NCBI RefSeq assembly: GCF_040784935.1
Contig: NZ_CP160680.1
Location: 3,938,501-4,002,500, forward strand
Reading direction: 5' to 3'
Length of the DNA: 64,000 nucleotides
Source: Lewinella sp. LCG006
GTDB taxonomy: Bacteria; Bacteroidota; Bacteroidia; Chitinophagales; Saprospiraceae
Position 1 is the stretch's first letter, and every line of letters begins with the position of its first letter. The notes under the pieces are model-generated. The model made no database searches. It saw nothing but the letters and a program-made list of their open reading frames with translations, and was not told where the DNA came from. Below, in pieces: positions 51,414 through 61,255 of this stretch. The position numbers and the translations under genes are program-made.

Positions 51414-54400
51414 TTACCGCAACAACACCACATCTCCCTCTATTTGCACCAAACTGCCATCCACAAGTTCCACGGTCGCGAAATAGACGTAAACGCCGGG
51501 GTTCATCTCCTCGCCACGGAATTTACCATTCCAACCGTACTGTGGGTCGTTTGGTGAAAAAGGCCCATCCACATAAAGTTGGTTGCCCCAACGGTCAAAA
51601 ATTTGAAATTGCCGGATACTGTTGATCGCACTGCCCGCAAAAATGCGCAGCAAGTCATTGCTACCATCGTTGTTTGGCGAAAAGACATTGGGTACAAAAA
51701 CATCAATGTCTCTCCTGACGCGCAGGAAAATCTCATCTTGTACACTACAGCCGTTGCTATCCGTCATCGTTAGAAAGTAACGAATGCTTTCGGAGGGTTG
51801 GGTATAAGTCACAAAGGAGTCGGGTGAACTGAGGTACATGGTGGTACTCCAATCCCAGCTGGCCGGCACAAAATTCGTGAAAGGATCAAGGAGGAAGCTG
51901 TCGCCTAGTAGGAGTTCCTGGTCATCCCCCAAGTCTAGTACCAGCGTTGTGGAAGCTGGTAAAACGGTAGTCTGTTCCGTAAGGCAATCATTGGCATCTT
52001 GCAAATAAAGCGTGTAATTGCCCGCCGCCAATCCGTCAATTGCCAAGGGAGTCGTATTGAGGGAAGAGAAAAACTCTCCGTCTAAACTGTATTCGTAAGG
52101 AGCTGCACCTCCACTGATGAGGTCAATCTGGAGTTGGCCACTGTTCTCGTCATTGCAAGCGCCGGGAATACTGGTGATCTCTGCAAATATAGGCTCGGGT
52201 GCCGTCAGTGCAATGCTCTGCTGGATCATACATCCAGCGGCATCCGTCAGACTGAGGGTGTAATTACCGACCCCCAGGTTTTCCAGCTCAGGTCCATTGC
52301 CACCATTGCTCCAGCTGTAGCTGAAAGGGGCGGTACCATCGGTAACCACGGCACTGATGCTTCCGTCTGTCGCATTCGAGCAGCTGACAGCGAAACCATT
52401 GAATTCACTGTTAATACCCAACGAAACTGCTGGGTTGCTTACGGTTACGGTCACGGAGCTGGGAATGATTTCTACTGGACAAGCTCCATTGCTGTTTATA
52501 CTTTCCAGTTGGTAGCTGCTGGTAATTGTTGGGGAAACCAAGACGTTCGCAGAAGTACCCATTGCACTTCCTGCTAGGCTCGGGCTGCCATTTTCAGAGA
52601 CGATGTAATCGAACGCAAAATTACCGTTGGTAGTGATTTGCAGACTGGTGCTTTCGCTAGCACACAAAACGGCATCACCACTAAGCGTGGCGGTCAAGGC
52701 AGGGAAAAACTGCACACTAACCGTAATGGTAGAATCACAGCCGGTGGCCGCCGCTCCCGGCAGGATAACCGTCCCACTAGGGCGCATGGCATCAAAAACT
52801 TCGTTCCCCACCAAAAGGCTTTCTCCGGCACATAAAGTAGTGTCGATACTGCTAAGGGCGGGAGGATAATAATTCAAAGCGACCTGCACCAGCGAATCGC
52901 ACCCCGCGCTGCTGCCACCCACAAATAGCACCTCACCACTCGGGGCGGCGGCATTGAATACCACACCGTTGATGACCAGGCTGTCACCCGGACAAAGGGT
53001 GGCCGTAAGTATTTCCGTTACGGGTGCAAGGTAGTTTAAGGTTAAGGTATCGTTGAGGATACTGGTGCAATTGGCATCTTGCAGACTGTCCAGAATGATG
53101 GTAAAACTACCTGGGGGGATAGCTGTGTCCGAAGGACAAATCTCGAGCTCAGTATCTCCATTGAAGAGGTCTTGTTGTGCTTGTGCCATATTGGCAAAGC
53201 CGAGTCGGTAATTCAAAGTGAAATCAGCTTGACCATTAAAGGCAAGCGGAATCAGCGCACAACTTTCCGGACAAATATCCACGGCGAAATCTCCCACCAC
53301 CAAGGTCGGAAGGGCAGCTCCGGGCGCAACGGTGACGGTCGTATTCCCTACGCAGCCGTTGGCATCGGTCACCGTTACCGGATAATTGCCGGGGAGGAGT
53401 CCATCACGGGTGGCTTGGTCATTGCCATCAGCCCATTGATAAAGATGGGGTGCCTGCCCTGTGGGCAAAAGCGTAACACTACCGTTTTGTGACCCTGTGC
53501 AGGTTTCGTCCCTTACCTCTGCGGCGATCATAATTGTACAACTTCCCGCTACCAGCACCACGGCGCAGTTTGCGGTACACTGACCATTACTCACCACAAT
53601 TTGGAAGGCACCTTCTGGCAAATTCGTAATCAAATTATTACCAACTGTTCCAGCAATACTGCCATTGCTACCCATACCATTATCGTAGCTGATGGTATAT
53701 GGCCCGCCGGGTCCACTTACGATGACAATATTGATACTACCATTGCTGGCCATCACTTGGTCTGGATGTTGATCCACTTGACAGTTCAACACCAAGGCTG
53801 TTGGGTTGTTGAGGACTAGACTAGCCATTTCCGTACAGCCCAGCGCATCGGTCACCGTCACCTGATAGTTGCCGGCTGGCAGACCACTTAAGTAGGTTTG
53901 GCCATCCCATGCATCGACATTCCAATCAATGGAGCTGATGGTTTGCGAGCTGTTGATGGTCAACAGAATGGTGCCGTCGGAGGAGCCGCTACAGGTAGGA
54001 TCATTGTTTGCCAATTCGAGGGCAAGGTCACAACTGGGATCGTTGAGTGTAAAGCTACAAACCGCCATACAGCCGTTGTTGTCTGTCAGTGTTATTGCAT
54101 AAACACCCGCAGAAAGGTTGTCCAAGAGAAAACTTCCCTCCGTAGGCAAGGTAGTTGATCCGTTCACTGGACCGGCCCAGTTGATGGTATACCCGGCCGT
54201 TCCTCCTTCGAAAAGCAGGTTGGCCTGGCCATCGTTTCCTCCTACGGAAGTAGGATTCGTAGTAGCGGAACAATCCAGGAGCAGCATTTCTGGCGTTGGA
54301 ATGATGATACTGGTCGTTGTACTACACGTATTCTCATCCGTAACGGTTACACTATAGGTACCACTACCTAAATTGAAGGCCTCCTGCTGGCCATCCAAAC

Positions 54401-57400
54401 TATCTTCTGACCAGTCAATATTCAAGGGTTCACCAACTATTTCCAGCACCAAACTGGCGTCGGTATCCCCGAAACAAGCAAGAGGGCTAGTAAGCGCCAG
54501 CGTCGCTTGTGGCTCAAGATCGACGATCAGTGCTACCGCCACGATCTCCGACAGGCAGCTGCCTATGGCAATCTGTGCAAAAACGTCACCTCCAAATGAG
54601 GAATAATTTTGAGGGTCAGCAATTGGAGTGTTGGCATTGCTATCGCTGTACCAATTGATCACGCCCGGCTCACCTCCGGAGACGGCACTGTCCGCATCTC
54701 GTAAATTAAAAAGACCATTTACAGAAGCACTACATACCCGTAGGCTGGTAGGCGTAGCACTGGGGGTATTTGCTATGGTGACATCCAGGGTGAAGATACT
54801 GGCACATTGCCCATTGTCGGGCGTGAAAGTGTAGGTTGCGGAGTTTTGGTTGTCAATCGTTACAGGGCTCCAGGTACCGGAGATGCCGTTGTCGCTGCTA
54901 GTGGGCAGTGGGTCGGTGTTTTCTCCCTGGCAGTAGAGGTTTGTAATGTTGAAGCTTGGTAGGTTGGCTGGTTGGATGGTTACTTCCAGGGTGAATGCGC
55001 TGGCACATTGTCCGCCATCAGGTGTGAAGGTATAGGTTGCGGAGTTTTGGTTGTCAATGGTTGCGGGGCTCCAGGTACCGGAGATGCCATTGTCGCTGCT
55101 AGTGGGCAGTAGATCTGTGGTTGCTCCCTGGCAGTAGAGGTTTGTAAGGTTGAAAGTTGGTGTGTTGGCTGGTTGTATGGTTACGTCGAGGGTGAATGCG
55201 CTGGCGCACTGCCCGCCGTCAGGTGTGAAGACGTAAGATCCCGAGTTTTGATTGTCAATCGTTACAGGGCTCCAGGTACCGGAGATGCCATTGTCGCTGG
55301 TAGTGGGCAGCGGATCGGTGGTTGCTCCCTGGCAGTAGAGGTTTGTAAGGTTGAAAGTTGGTTGGTTAGCTGGTTGTATGGTTACGTCGAGGGTGAATGC
55401 GCTGGCGCACTGCCCGCCGTCGGGTGTGAAGACGTAAGATCCCGAGTTTTGATTGTCAATCGTTACAGGGCTCCAGGTACCGGAGATGCCATTGTCGCTG
55501 GTAGTGGGCAGTGGGTCGGTGGTTGCTCCCTGGCAATAGAGGGTTGTAAGGTTGAAGGTTGGTTGGTTGGCTGGTTGGATGGTCACGTCCAGGATGAACT
55601 CGCTGGCACACTGTCCAGGGTCTGGCGTGAAAGTATAGGACCCCGAATTCTGGTTGTCAATAATAGCTGGAAACCAGGTCCCTGCTACGCCGTTGTCATC
55701 AAAGTCGGGCAGTAGATCTGTTGTTTCTCCCTGGCAGTAGGTGTCGTTGATGTTGAAACTGCTCGCGTTGGCCGGTTGTATGCTTACATCCAGGATAAAC
55801 TCGCTGGCGCATTGTCCGTCGTTTGGGGTAAAAGTATAGGACCCCGAATTCTGGTTGTCAATAATTGCGGGAAACCAAGTTCCTGCTACGCCGTTGTCAT
55901 CAAAGTCTGGGAGTGGCTCCGTCGTTTCTCCCTGGCAATAGGTGTCGTTGATGTTGAAACTGCTCGCATTGGCTGGTTGGATGGTTACGTCCAGGATGAA
56001 CTCGCTGGCGCATTGTCCGTCGTTTGGGGTAAAAGTATAGGACCCCGAATTCTGGTTGTCAATAATTGCGGGAAACCAGGTCCCTGCCACTCCATTGTCA
56101 TCAAAGTCGGGTAGAGGATCGGTCGTTTCTCCCTGGCAGTAGGTGTCGTTGATGTTGAAACTGCTCGCATCAGCCGGTTGGATGGTCACATCCAGGATGA
56201 ACTCGCTGGCGCATTGTCCGTCGTTTGGGGTAAAAGTGTACGACCCTGAATTCTGGTTGTCGATAATTGCGGGAAACCAAGTTCCTGCCACTCCATTGTC
56301 ATCAAAGTCTGGGAGTGGGTCCGTTGTTTCTCCTTGGCAGTAGGTGTCGTTGATGTTGAAGCTGCTCGCGTTGGCTGCTTGGATGGTCACATCCAGGATA
56401 AACTCGCTGGCGCATTGTCCGTCGTTTGGGGTAAAAGTATAGGACCCCGAATTCTGGTTGTCAATAATTGCGGGAAACCAGGTCCCCGCCACTCCATTGT
56501 CATCAAAGTCGGGCAGTAGATCTGTTGTTTCTCCCTGGCAGTAGGTGTCGTTGATGTTGAAACTGCTCGCATCAGCCGGTTGGATGGTCACATCCAGGAT
56601 AAACTCGCTGGCACATTGTCCAGGGTCTGGCGTGAAAGTATAGGACCCATCGTTTTGATTATCAATGAAGGATGGCGACCAACTACCGCTTACACCATTG
56701 TCATCTGAGCTGGGGAGCACATCCGTTGTTTCTCCTTCACAATAGTTATCCGTAAGGGAAAAACTACTGGGATCACCCGGAAAAATAGTCACATCCAACA
56801 CGAAGATATCGGCACATTGCCCTGGGTTTGGCGTAAAAGTATAAGATCCCGAATTTATATTGTCAATGACCGCTGGCGACCAGCTTCCACTTATTCCATT
56901 GTCCGATACGCCCGGCAGGCTTTGGGCCGCGTCGCCCTCGCAGTAGGTATCGTCTAGGGTGAATGTTGGCACTTCCAGCGGATCTACCGTCACGTCAATG
57001 CTCACTTCGTATCCACATTCGTCGGGGTCTGGCGTGAAGGTATACGTTTCCGTACCCGGTGTACTGGTATCAATACTCCCTGGCGACCAGCTTCCACTAA
57101 TCCCCTGCGGCGAGGTACTTGGCAGACTACTCGGCGGATTGCCCTCGCAATAAGGACCAAAGGCCGGGAAGGTAATTTGCGGACCCGGTACCAGGTTCAC
57201 CACTGCATAATCACACACCACCGGATCGGTACTCGTCCCACAAATTTCATAAGTCAATTGATCCGCTTGGGCCGTTCCGTTGGGCGTATAAGTCAACTCC
57301 CCTGTAAAATCATCAAAGGAGACCGTCCCAAAAGAAGGAGGATCCAGCAAGCTAAAAGAAAAGAAATCCAGACTGGTATTGATCGCATCATCATTGTCCA

Positions 57401-58271
57401 AAATATCCACCACGGCTTCTCCTGCAAAAGGAACACACACCTCATCCTCATGGGCACACACCACCGGAAACGGGGGGGAAGCACTGGCACAAGAAGCACC
57501 GTCCGTACCCGTGAGGCCAGGTATCGAAATCACGTACGAAGCTTCCAGGGTATTTACATTTACGCGGTAAATGTTACCAGAGTTATTGGCCATCACATAA
57601 ATATGCTCATCGGCGGCATAAAAGGTAGCACCAAAAACGGAATTTTCGCCAGCTTGGATGCCGGTCAATGGTTGTATACTCACGGAATTCGCCCCTGGGT
57701 CGTACGTGTACAAGTCCGTACCATGGACACCATAAAAATTACCATCCGCGGCGTGGTAGGCCCAATCTTTCGCAAAAAACAGGCCCGTGGGCGTCACCGT
57801 CACAAAAGTCAGGGTATTCACATCTACGATGTACACATCTACATCAGCACCCGTTTTTACGTAGTAGTTGCCACTTTCGTCAAAGCCACCCGTCACCAGG
57901 TTGCTTGTATTCGGTATCCCCAGGTTGCCCAGGTCATCTATCGTACCATCATCATGGAGGCGAAGCAGGTTGCTGTCACTGCCTCTGAAAGCGTACAGAA
58001 AGCCATCCTGCGAATTGTATCCCGTAGCGTTCGTTCCCGCGCCTACTGATCCCACTTGGTCAATATTACCCATGAGGTTAATGTTGCCAAAATTCCCTAC
58101 ACCTGTTTCGTAAGTTACTTGAAAACCCGTGCAACCAAATGGCCCTACCAGTGGGGGAGGAGCTATTTCTTCCGCAAAAGCAGGATTCAAAAAACCGGTA
58201 CAGAATAACATTCCGACCAGGAGTGAAAAGAGACTTTGGTGGTAAAGGCGAAACAACTTTAAGCTCTGCAT
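51414..58271 (-). CDS. Giant repetitive surface protein with T9SS type B (CHU_C) domain
   Basis: From the ATG at 58271 this is 2285 aa, with a signal peptide (MQSLKLFRLYHQSLFSLLVG through FLNPAFAEE); the upstream Met frame is less likely. The N-terminal ~300 aa resemble a beta-propeller. A tandem array of twelve ~67-aa Ig-like repeats follows (YCQGETTDPLPDFDDNGVAG, TWFPAIIDNQNSGSYTFTPN), encoded by an exact 201-bp period across the middle copies. Next come SprB-like repeats (DPTCSGSSDGTILLTINSS, LPAGNYQVTVTDALGC) and further Ig-like modules. The end is the CHU_C gliding-type sorting domain (VFVPNVFSPNNDGSNDLLRI, MNPGVYVYFATVELVDGSLV, EGDVVLLR). It is most likely a surface adhesin or motility-associated protein exported by T9SS. 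Confidence 0.95.
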   Translation of the reverse strand: MQSLKLFRLYHQSLFSLLVGMLFCTGFLNPAFAEEIAPPPLVGPFGCTGFQVTYETGVGNFGNINLMGNIDQVGSVGAGTNATGYNSQDGFLYAFRGSDSNLLRLHDDGTIDDLGNLGIPNTSNLVTGGFDESGNYYVKTGADVDVYIVDVNTLTFVTVTPTGLFFAKDWAYHAADGNFYGVHGTDLYTYDPGANSVSIQPLTGIQAGENSVFGATFYAADEHIYVMANNSGNIYRVNVNTLEASYVISIPGLTGTDGASCASASPPFPVVCAHEDEVCVPFAGEAVVDILDNDDAINTSLDFFSFSLLDPPSFGTVSFDDFTGELTYTPNGTAQADQLTYEICGTSTDPVVCDYAVVNLVPGPQITFPAFGPYCEGNPPSSLPSTSPQGISGSWSPGSIDTSTPGTETYTFTPDPDECGYEVSIDVTVDPLEVPTFTLDDTYCEGDAAQSLPGVSDNGISGSWSPAVIDNINSGSYTFTPNPGQCADIFVLDVTIFPGDPSSFSLTDNYCEGETTDVLPSSDDNGVSGSWSPSFIDNQNDGSYTFTPDPGQCASEFILDVTIQPADASSFNINDTYCQGETTDLLPDFDDNGVAGTWFPAIIDNQNSGSYTFTPNDGQCASEFILDVTIQAANASSFNINDTYCQGETTDPLPDFDDNGVAGTWFPAIIDNQNSGSYTFTPNDGQCASEFILDVTIQPADASSFNINDTYCQGETTDPLPDFDDNGVAGTWFPAIIDNQNSGSYTFTPNDGQCASEFILDVTIQPANASSFNINDTYCQGETTEPLPDFDDNGVAGTWFPAIIDNQNSGSYTFTPNDGQCASEFILDVSIQPANASSFNINDTYCQGETTDLLPDFDDNGVAGTWFPAIIDNQNSGSYTFTPDPGQCASEFILDVTIQPANQPTFNLTTLYCQGATTDPLPTTSDNGISGTWSPVTIDNQNSGSYVFTPDGGQCASAFTLDVTIQPANQPTFNLTNLYCQGATTDPLPTTSDNGISGTWSPVTIDNQNSGSYVFTPDGGQCASAFTLDVTIQPANTPTFNLTNLYCQGATTDLLPTSSDNGISGTWSPATIDNQNSATYTFTPDGGQCASAFTLEVTIQPANLPSFNITNLYCQGENTDPLPTSSDNGISGTWSPVTIDNQNSATYTFTPDNGQCASIFTLDVTIANTPSATPTSLRVCSASVNGLFNLRDADSAVSGGEPGVINWYSDSNANTPIADPQNYSSFGGDVFAQIAIGSCLSEIVAVALIVDLEPQATLALTSPLACFGDTDASLVLEIVGEPLNIDWSEDSLDGQQEAFNLGSGTYSVTVTDENTCSTTTSIIIPTPEMLLLDCSATTNPTSVGGNDGQANLLFEGGTAGYTINWAGPVNGSTTLPTEGSFLLDNLSAGVYAITLTDNNGCMAVCSFTLNDPSCDLALELANNDPTCSGSSDGTILLTINSSQTISSIDWNVDAWDGQTYLSGLPAGNYQVTVTDALGCTEMASLVLNNPTALVLNCQVDQHPDQVMASNGSINIVIVSGPGGPYTISYDNGMGSNGSIAGTVGNNLITNLPEGAFQIVVSNGQCTANCAVVLVAGSCTIMIAAEVRDETCTGSQNGSVTLLPTGQAPHLYQWADGNDQATRDGLLPGNYPVTVTDANGCVGNTTVTVAPGAALPTLVVGDFAVDICPESCALIPLAFNGQADFTLNYRLGFANMAQAQQDLFNGDTELEICPSDTAIPPGSFTIILDSLQDANCTSILNDTLTLNYLAPVTEILTATLCPGDSLVINGVVFNAAAPSGEVLFVGGSSAGCDSLVQVALNYYPPALSSIDTTLCAGESLLVGNEVFDAMRPSGTVILPGAAATGCDSTITVSVQFFPALTATLSGDAVLCASESTSLQITTNGNFAFDYIVSENGSPSLAGSAMGTSANVLVSPTITSSYQLESINSNGACPVEIIPSSVTVTVSNPAVSLGINSEFNGFAVSCSNATDGSISAVVTDGTAPFSYSWSNGGNGPELENLGVGNYTLSLTDAAGCMIQQSIALTAPEPIFAEITSIPGACNDENSGQLQIDLISGGAAPYEYSLDGEFFSSLNTTPLAIDGLAAGNYTLYLQDANDCLTEQTTVLPASTTLVLDLGDDQELLLGDSFLLDPFTNFVPASWDWSTTMYLSSPDSFVTYTQPSESIRYFLTMTDSNGCSVQDEIFLRVRRDIDVFVPNVFSPNNDGSNDLLRIFAGSAINSIRQFQIFDRWGNQLYVDGPFSPNDPQYGWNGKFRGEEMNPGVYVYFATVELVDGSLVQIEGDVVLLR
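54765..57180 (-). repeat. Tandem array of ~201-bp coding repeats
   Basis: The DNA unit GTGTCGTTGATGTTGAA recurs on the plus strand at 55741, 55942, 56143, 56344 and 56545, every 201 bp. In all, twelve protein repeats (one diverged) are encoded; the central five are nearly identical and have probably expanded or been homogenised by unequal recombination. Copy number is likely to vary between strains. Confidence 0.93.
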
Positions 58272-58394
58272 AATGTGGTGTGTATTGTATTCTCCACAAT
58301 ATTTCCAAAATACAACCACTGTGAAGTGCCACGATTGTCAAAAAAGGTTCATTGAGGGTCAATGAGCGCGCTTTTGGGGGGGGGCGGTGCCATC

Positions 58395-58433
58395 TGCTCC
58401 GTGCTCCGGTTTCAAACCTAACGCTACGGAGCA
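58395..58433. repeat. REP-like hairpin, copy 2
   Basis: TGCTCCGT (58395-58402) pairs with ACGGAGCA (58426-58433); the centre shares GTTTCAAACC with the copy at 27052-27100, but this copy has lost some pairing. It lies in the gap between the giant gene and the TPR-HTH gene. Confidence 0.7.
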
Positions 58434-58504
58434 ATGCAGCTGCCCATCCCTCGGCCTCCTCCGTCCGACAAATCGTGCATTGACCCTGTATCTTACCTCC
58501 CTCA

Positions 58505-58526
58505 TAATCCTTTGCATGGTTCAAAA
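58505..58526 (+). repeat. Dispersed 22-bp motif, copy 2
   Basis: TAATCCTTTGCATGGTTC plus AAAA, a diverged copy of the motif at 27302-27323 and 61038-61059. A nearby CCGGACAAAC is also shared with 60980-61000. Confidence 0.6.
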
Positions 58527-58663
58527 GCCTCCTCTTATGTGGTTCCACAAAAACGCGCAATAAGCAATAACCGGACAAACTCGGACAAATCAGACAAGCA
58601 CTGGATTAAGGCCGATACATTGCTTACTTTTGGCGAACGAACGACACTAAACCAAATGTACGG

Positions 58664-60589
58664 ATGATGAGACGCAACGGTTCTCCCTATTTCTTTTATT
58701 ACCTCACGCTGTTGTGTTGCTGCTTAGTCAGTACTTTCAGTTGTCAAAAAAATCACCTCTCCGAACCGGACAGCACTTTCTTTGAGCGCCAGAATGCTGC
58801 CCACGATGGCGACTACCTCGCTACCTATCCGCTGTCCGATCCCGATTCTTGCATCGCCCGACTAAAAGCCGAAGTACCTGCTGAACTTCAACCTTGGGGC
58901 TGCCTTAGTATCTGGTATCATTTACCAAGAACAAACCCCGAGGTGAATTTCCGGCTCCTGGATCTTTATGAAGAAAACTATCCGCATGATACCGTATTCG
59001 CTTTCGCTCAAATGGTACGAGGAGAGTTTTTTGTGGACCTCGCCCAATTCGACACTGCCCAGATTTGCCTGGCCGATGCTCATGATCGGTACACTCGACT
59101 TCACCGCCCATTGGATGCCAGCGATGCAACTTACTTGCTAGCGCGGAGTTACTTGTATCAGAATAATTATGCGGATGCCCTCCAAGCTTACTTTGATGTC
59201 CTGGATATACTCAATGTACATGACACGACCTTCTCACATCGACGGGCTTATTTATACAAAGATATCGCGGTAGCTTACGAACGTAGTGGCAATAATATAC
59301 AAGAACTGAACTGGTTGAAGAAAATGTGGGATGCTGACCTTTCAAAACTAGATAATTCCTGGGTTTACAAAGCAAAAGTAGCAACAAATTTTAGCGCCTA
59401 TTATTTAACAGAAAATCCTGATTCCAGTATCTTTTGGGCCAATACCGCTATCAGTATCTTCAAAGCGGAAAACGAATCGGCCCCTCCTCCCGCCAGATTT
59501 GTCTATTGGTTGGCCAGAGCTTATTTCAAGAAAGGAGAGTGTCAAACGGCTTTACCTTTTTTCAGGGATGCTTATCGTCGTAATCCGGACCAGAGCAGCC
59601 TTTTTGGCTATTACCAATATGGGCTGGCACTGGGGGAATGCTATTTATGTGTAGGAAAATTAGATTCAGCAGAAGTTTACATAGAAGAATCGCTTGCTAC
59701 CCCTGATACGGGTAACTTAGCAAAGGCTTATGAACTGCTGGGAGAGGTCTACGGCAAACAGCAACGTTATCAAAAGGCATGGTTAGCAGAAAAAGAAAGC
59801 GCTCAACTGACCAAAGCCAAAATAACCTCAGACAGGATCAAGGCCACCGCCGATGCAGATGCTCGTTACCAGTTGGCTCAAAAAGCTTATCAAATTCAAA
59901 CCTTAGAATCAGCACACAAGATCACTCGCCAAAGGAACCTTATCGTTTCCCTATTAGGGCTACTTTTACTGAGCTTCCTACTGTTTCGCTATCAGAGGCA
60001 ACGAGCCAAACATCAAATACTTGAACAAGAGAGAAATGTCTTGGAGCAAGAAAAGCAACTGCTCGATCAGGCCAAAAAAATAGCGGAGGCCAACGAACGC
60101 CTAAAAAACCAGGAATTACTCCTGGCGCAAAAAGATTTGGTAGAAACGCAAGACCAACTTAACAAAACCATTGATATCCTGACGCTTAAAAACCAAATGA
60201 TCGAAGAATTACACTTGCGTATCACCGACACAGATTCCCAGTCAGGCAGAAATGGAAATAGGGAACCCGATGAGTATTTGACGAGCATGAAAATTTTGAC
60301 GCCAGCTGATTGGGTTAGATTTCAGAAGCGTTTTGACGAGCAGCTGCCAGGTATTATTCCTAAACTGCAACGGGATTTTCCAAATTTGACCTCTGCGGAA
60401 ACCCGGCTGTTTTTACTCATCAAGTTGGGGTTCGATACGTCGGAAATCTCCGAAACCCTAGGCATCGCGCGGGATAGTGTTTGGCGCAGTCGACATCGGC
60501 TAAGTAAAAAACTAAACTTGCCAGATACCAATACACTCGATAGTTTCATCGGTGCATTTATGTGCTTGAAGAATAGCTGGATTAAATAA
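58664..60589 (+). CDS. TPR lipoprotein-like regulator with C-terminal HTH
   Basis: This 641-aa protein starts with a hydrophobic signal ending CCCLVSTFSC (Cys27 could be lipidated; MRR at 58667 is an alternative start). Residues ~60-400 are TPR-type helices (YANNYADALQAYFDVLDILN-like, ECQTALPFFRDAYRRN, YELLGEVYGKQQRYQKAW). A transmembrane helix (about 424-444, NLIVSLLGLLLLSFLLFRYQ) precedes a coiled coil (LEQERNVLEQEKQLLDQAKK). The C-terminal LuxR-like HTH is LTSAETRLFLLIKLGFDTSE, ISETLGIARDSVWRSRHRL. This architecture, a periplasmic sensor on one side of the membrane and a DNA-binding HTH on the other, is common in Bacteroidota. Its targets are unknown. Confidence 0.88.
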   Translation: MMRRNGSPYFFYYLTLLCCCLVSTFSCQKNHLSEPDSTFFERQNAAHDGDYLATYPLSDPDSCIARLKAEVPAELQPWGCLSIWYHLPRTNPEVNFRLLDLYEENYPHDTVFAFAQMVRGEFFVDLAQFDTAQICLADAHDRYTRLHRPLDASDATYLLARSYLYQNNYADALQAYFDVLDILNVHDTTFSHRRAYLYKDIAVAYERSGNNIQELNWLKKMWDADLSKLDNSWVYKAKVATNFSAYYLTENPDSSIFWANTAISIFKAENESAPPPARFVYWLARAYFKKGECQTALPFFRDAYRRNPDQSSLFGYYQYGLALGECYLCVGKLDSAEVYIEESLATPDTGNLAKAYELLGEVYGKQQRYQKAWLAEKESAQLTKAKITSDRIKATADADARYQLAQKAYQIQTLESAHKITRQRNLIVSLLGLLLLSFLLFRYQRQRAKHQILEQERNVLEQEKQLLDQAKKIAEANERLKNQELLLAQKDLVETQDQLNKTIDILTLKNQMIEELHLRITDTDSQSGRNGNREPDEYLTSMKILTPADWVRFQKRFDEQLPGIIPKLQRDFPNLTSAETRLFLLIKLGFDTSEISETLGIARDSVWRSRHRLSKKLNLPDTNTLDSFIGAFMCLKNSWIK

Positions 60590-60615
60590 GGAGAAGCAAG
60601 GGTGGAGAGAAGGTG

Positions 60616-60643
60616 CAGTCACTACGCCTAAACGTAGTGACTG
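60616..60643 (+). other. Hairpin after the TPR-HTH gene
   Basis: CAGTCACTACG and CGTAGTGACTG form a perfect 11-bp stem with a CCTAAA loop 26 bp after the stop codon. No U-run follows; it may be a weak terminator. The rest of 60644-61154 shows a shared CCGGACAAAC element and the 22-bp motif, but no credible gene. Confidence 0.5.
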
Positions 60644-61037
60644 GCATCTTCAATGCAGAGTGGTTTTGCATAGAGTTTTAGGTTACTAAGCCAATATGCC
60701 CCCCGGCTATTAGCTTAGCTTCTCTAAATTTCTCACACACGTACACACATAGTTTTTAGGAGCTCAAATGCTTGAAACATCAAGCCCTAAAAACTTCTTT
60801 TCAACCTGACAAACCGGAAGTAATTTTCATCTGTAATTTCCCGCTGAAAAAGGGAGTACTGCATTGCGGTAAAAATCAGTACTTACAACTTTTGTGTTTA
60901 TTGTTTGGGTTGAAAAGCAATGCAGCAGCTCCTTAATAGCACAAAAGAACATAGATCTTTCCAAAAGCTGTGCTTATCGAACCCGGACAAACAACCGGAC
61001 AAAACTGAGTGGAGGTTTTTTTTCTTAAATTCTCTAA

Positions 61038-61059
61038 TAATCCCTCATATGGTTCAAAA
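61038..61059 (+). repeat. Dispersed 22-bp motif, copy 3
   Basis: TAATCCCTCATATGGTTC plus AAAA, differing at one base from the reverse copy at 27302-27323. It lies in the 665-bp gap between the TPR-HTH gene and the dockerin-like gene. Confidence 0.7.
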
Positions 61060-61154
61060 AAAAACACCGTTCGGCGTTGGCTGTGCCTACGTCGCTGTAT
61101 TCCGTTGTCTATGCCTACTTCGCAAAATTCCGGTTTGTGTAGTCTGTTTAAGTA

Positions 61155-61196
61155 CAAAAAAACAAAAACGGCGGCACCCCGAAGGATACCGCCGCC
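61155..61196 (-). terminator. Rho-independent terminator of the dockerin-like T9SS gene
   Basis: On the minus strand GGCGGCGGTATCC pairs with GGGTGCCGCCG through a TTCG tetraloop (11 bp with two G-U pairs), followed by T5-G-T7. This is a strong intrinsic terminator ending the transcript of the gene that stops at 61256. It lies 60 bp after that stop. Confidence 0.9.
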
Positions 61197-61255
61197 TGTA
61201 ATCGTATTTATTGGAATAGGGCAAATTCACAAATTCACCCTATAACCATCCATCC

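Noticed and set aside
55173-56519. Regularly spaced repeats that look CRISPR-like at first sight
   Set aside because: The units are 201 bp, translate as one continuous protein repeat, and have no short repeat/spacer structure or cas genes.
57177-58049. 290-aa open frame antisense to the giant surface protein
   Set aside because: Shadow of the repetitive coding region with unusual basic composition; the minus-strand gene has signal peptide and domains.
60920-61201. 93-aa open frame in the 665-bp gap before the dockerin-like gene
   Set aside because: It runs through the 22-bp dispersed motif and the terminator hairpin of the opposite gene and has no domain; it is a chance frame.
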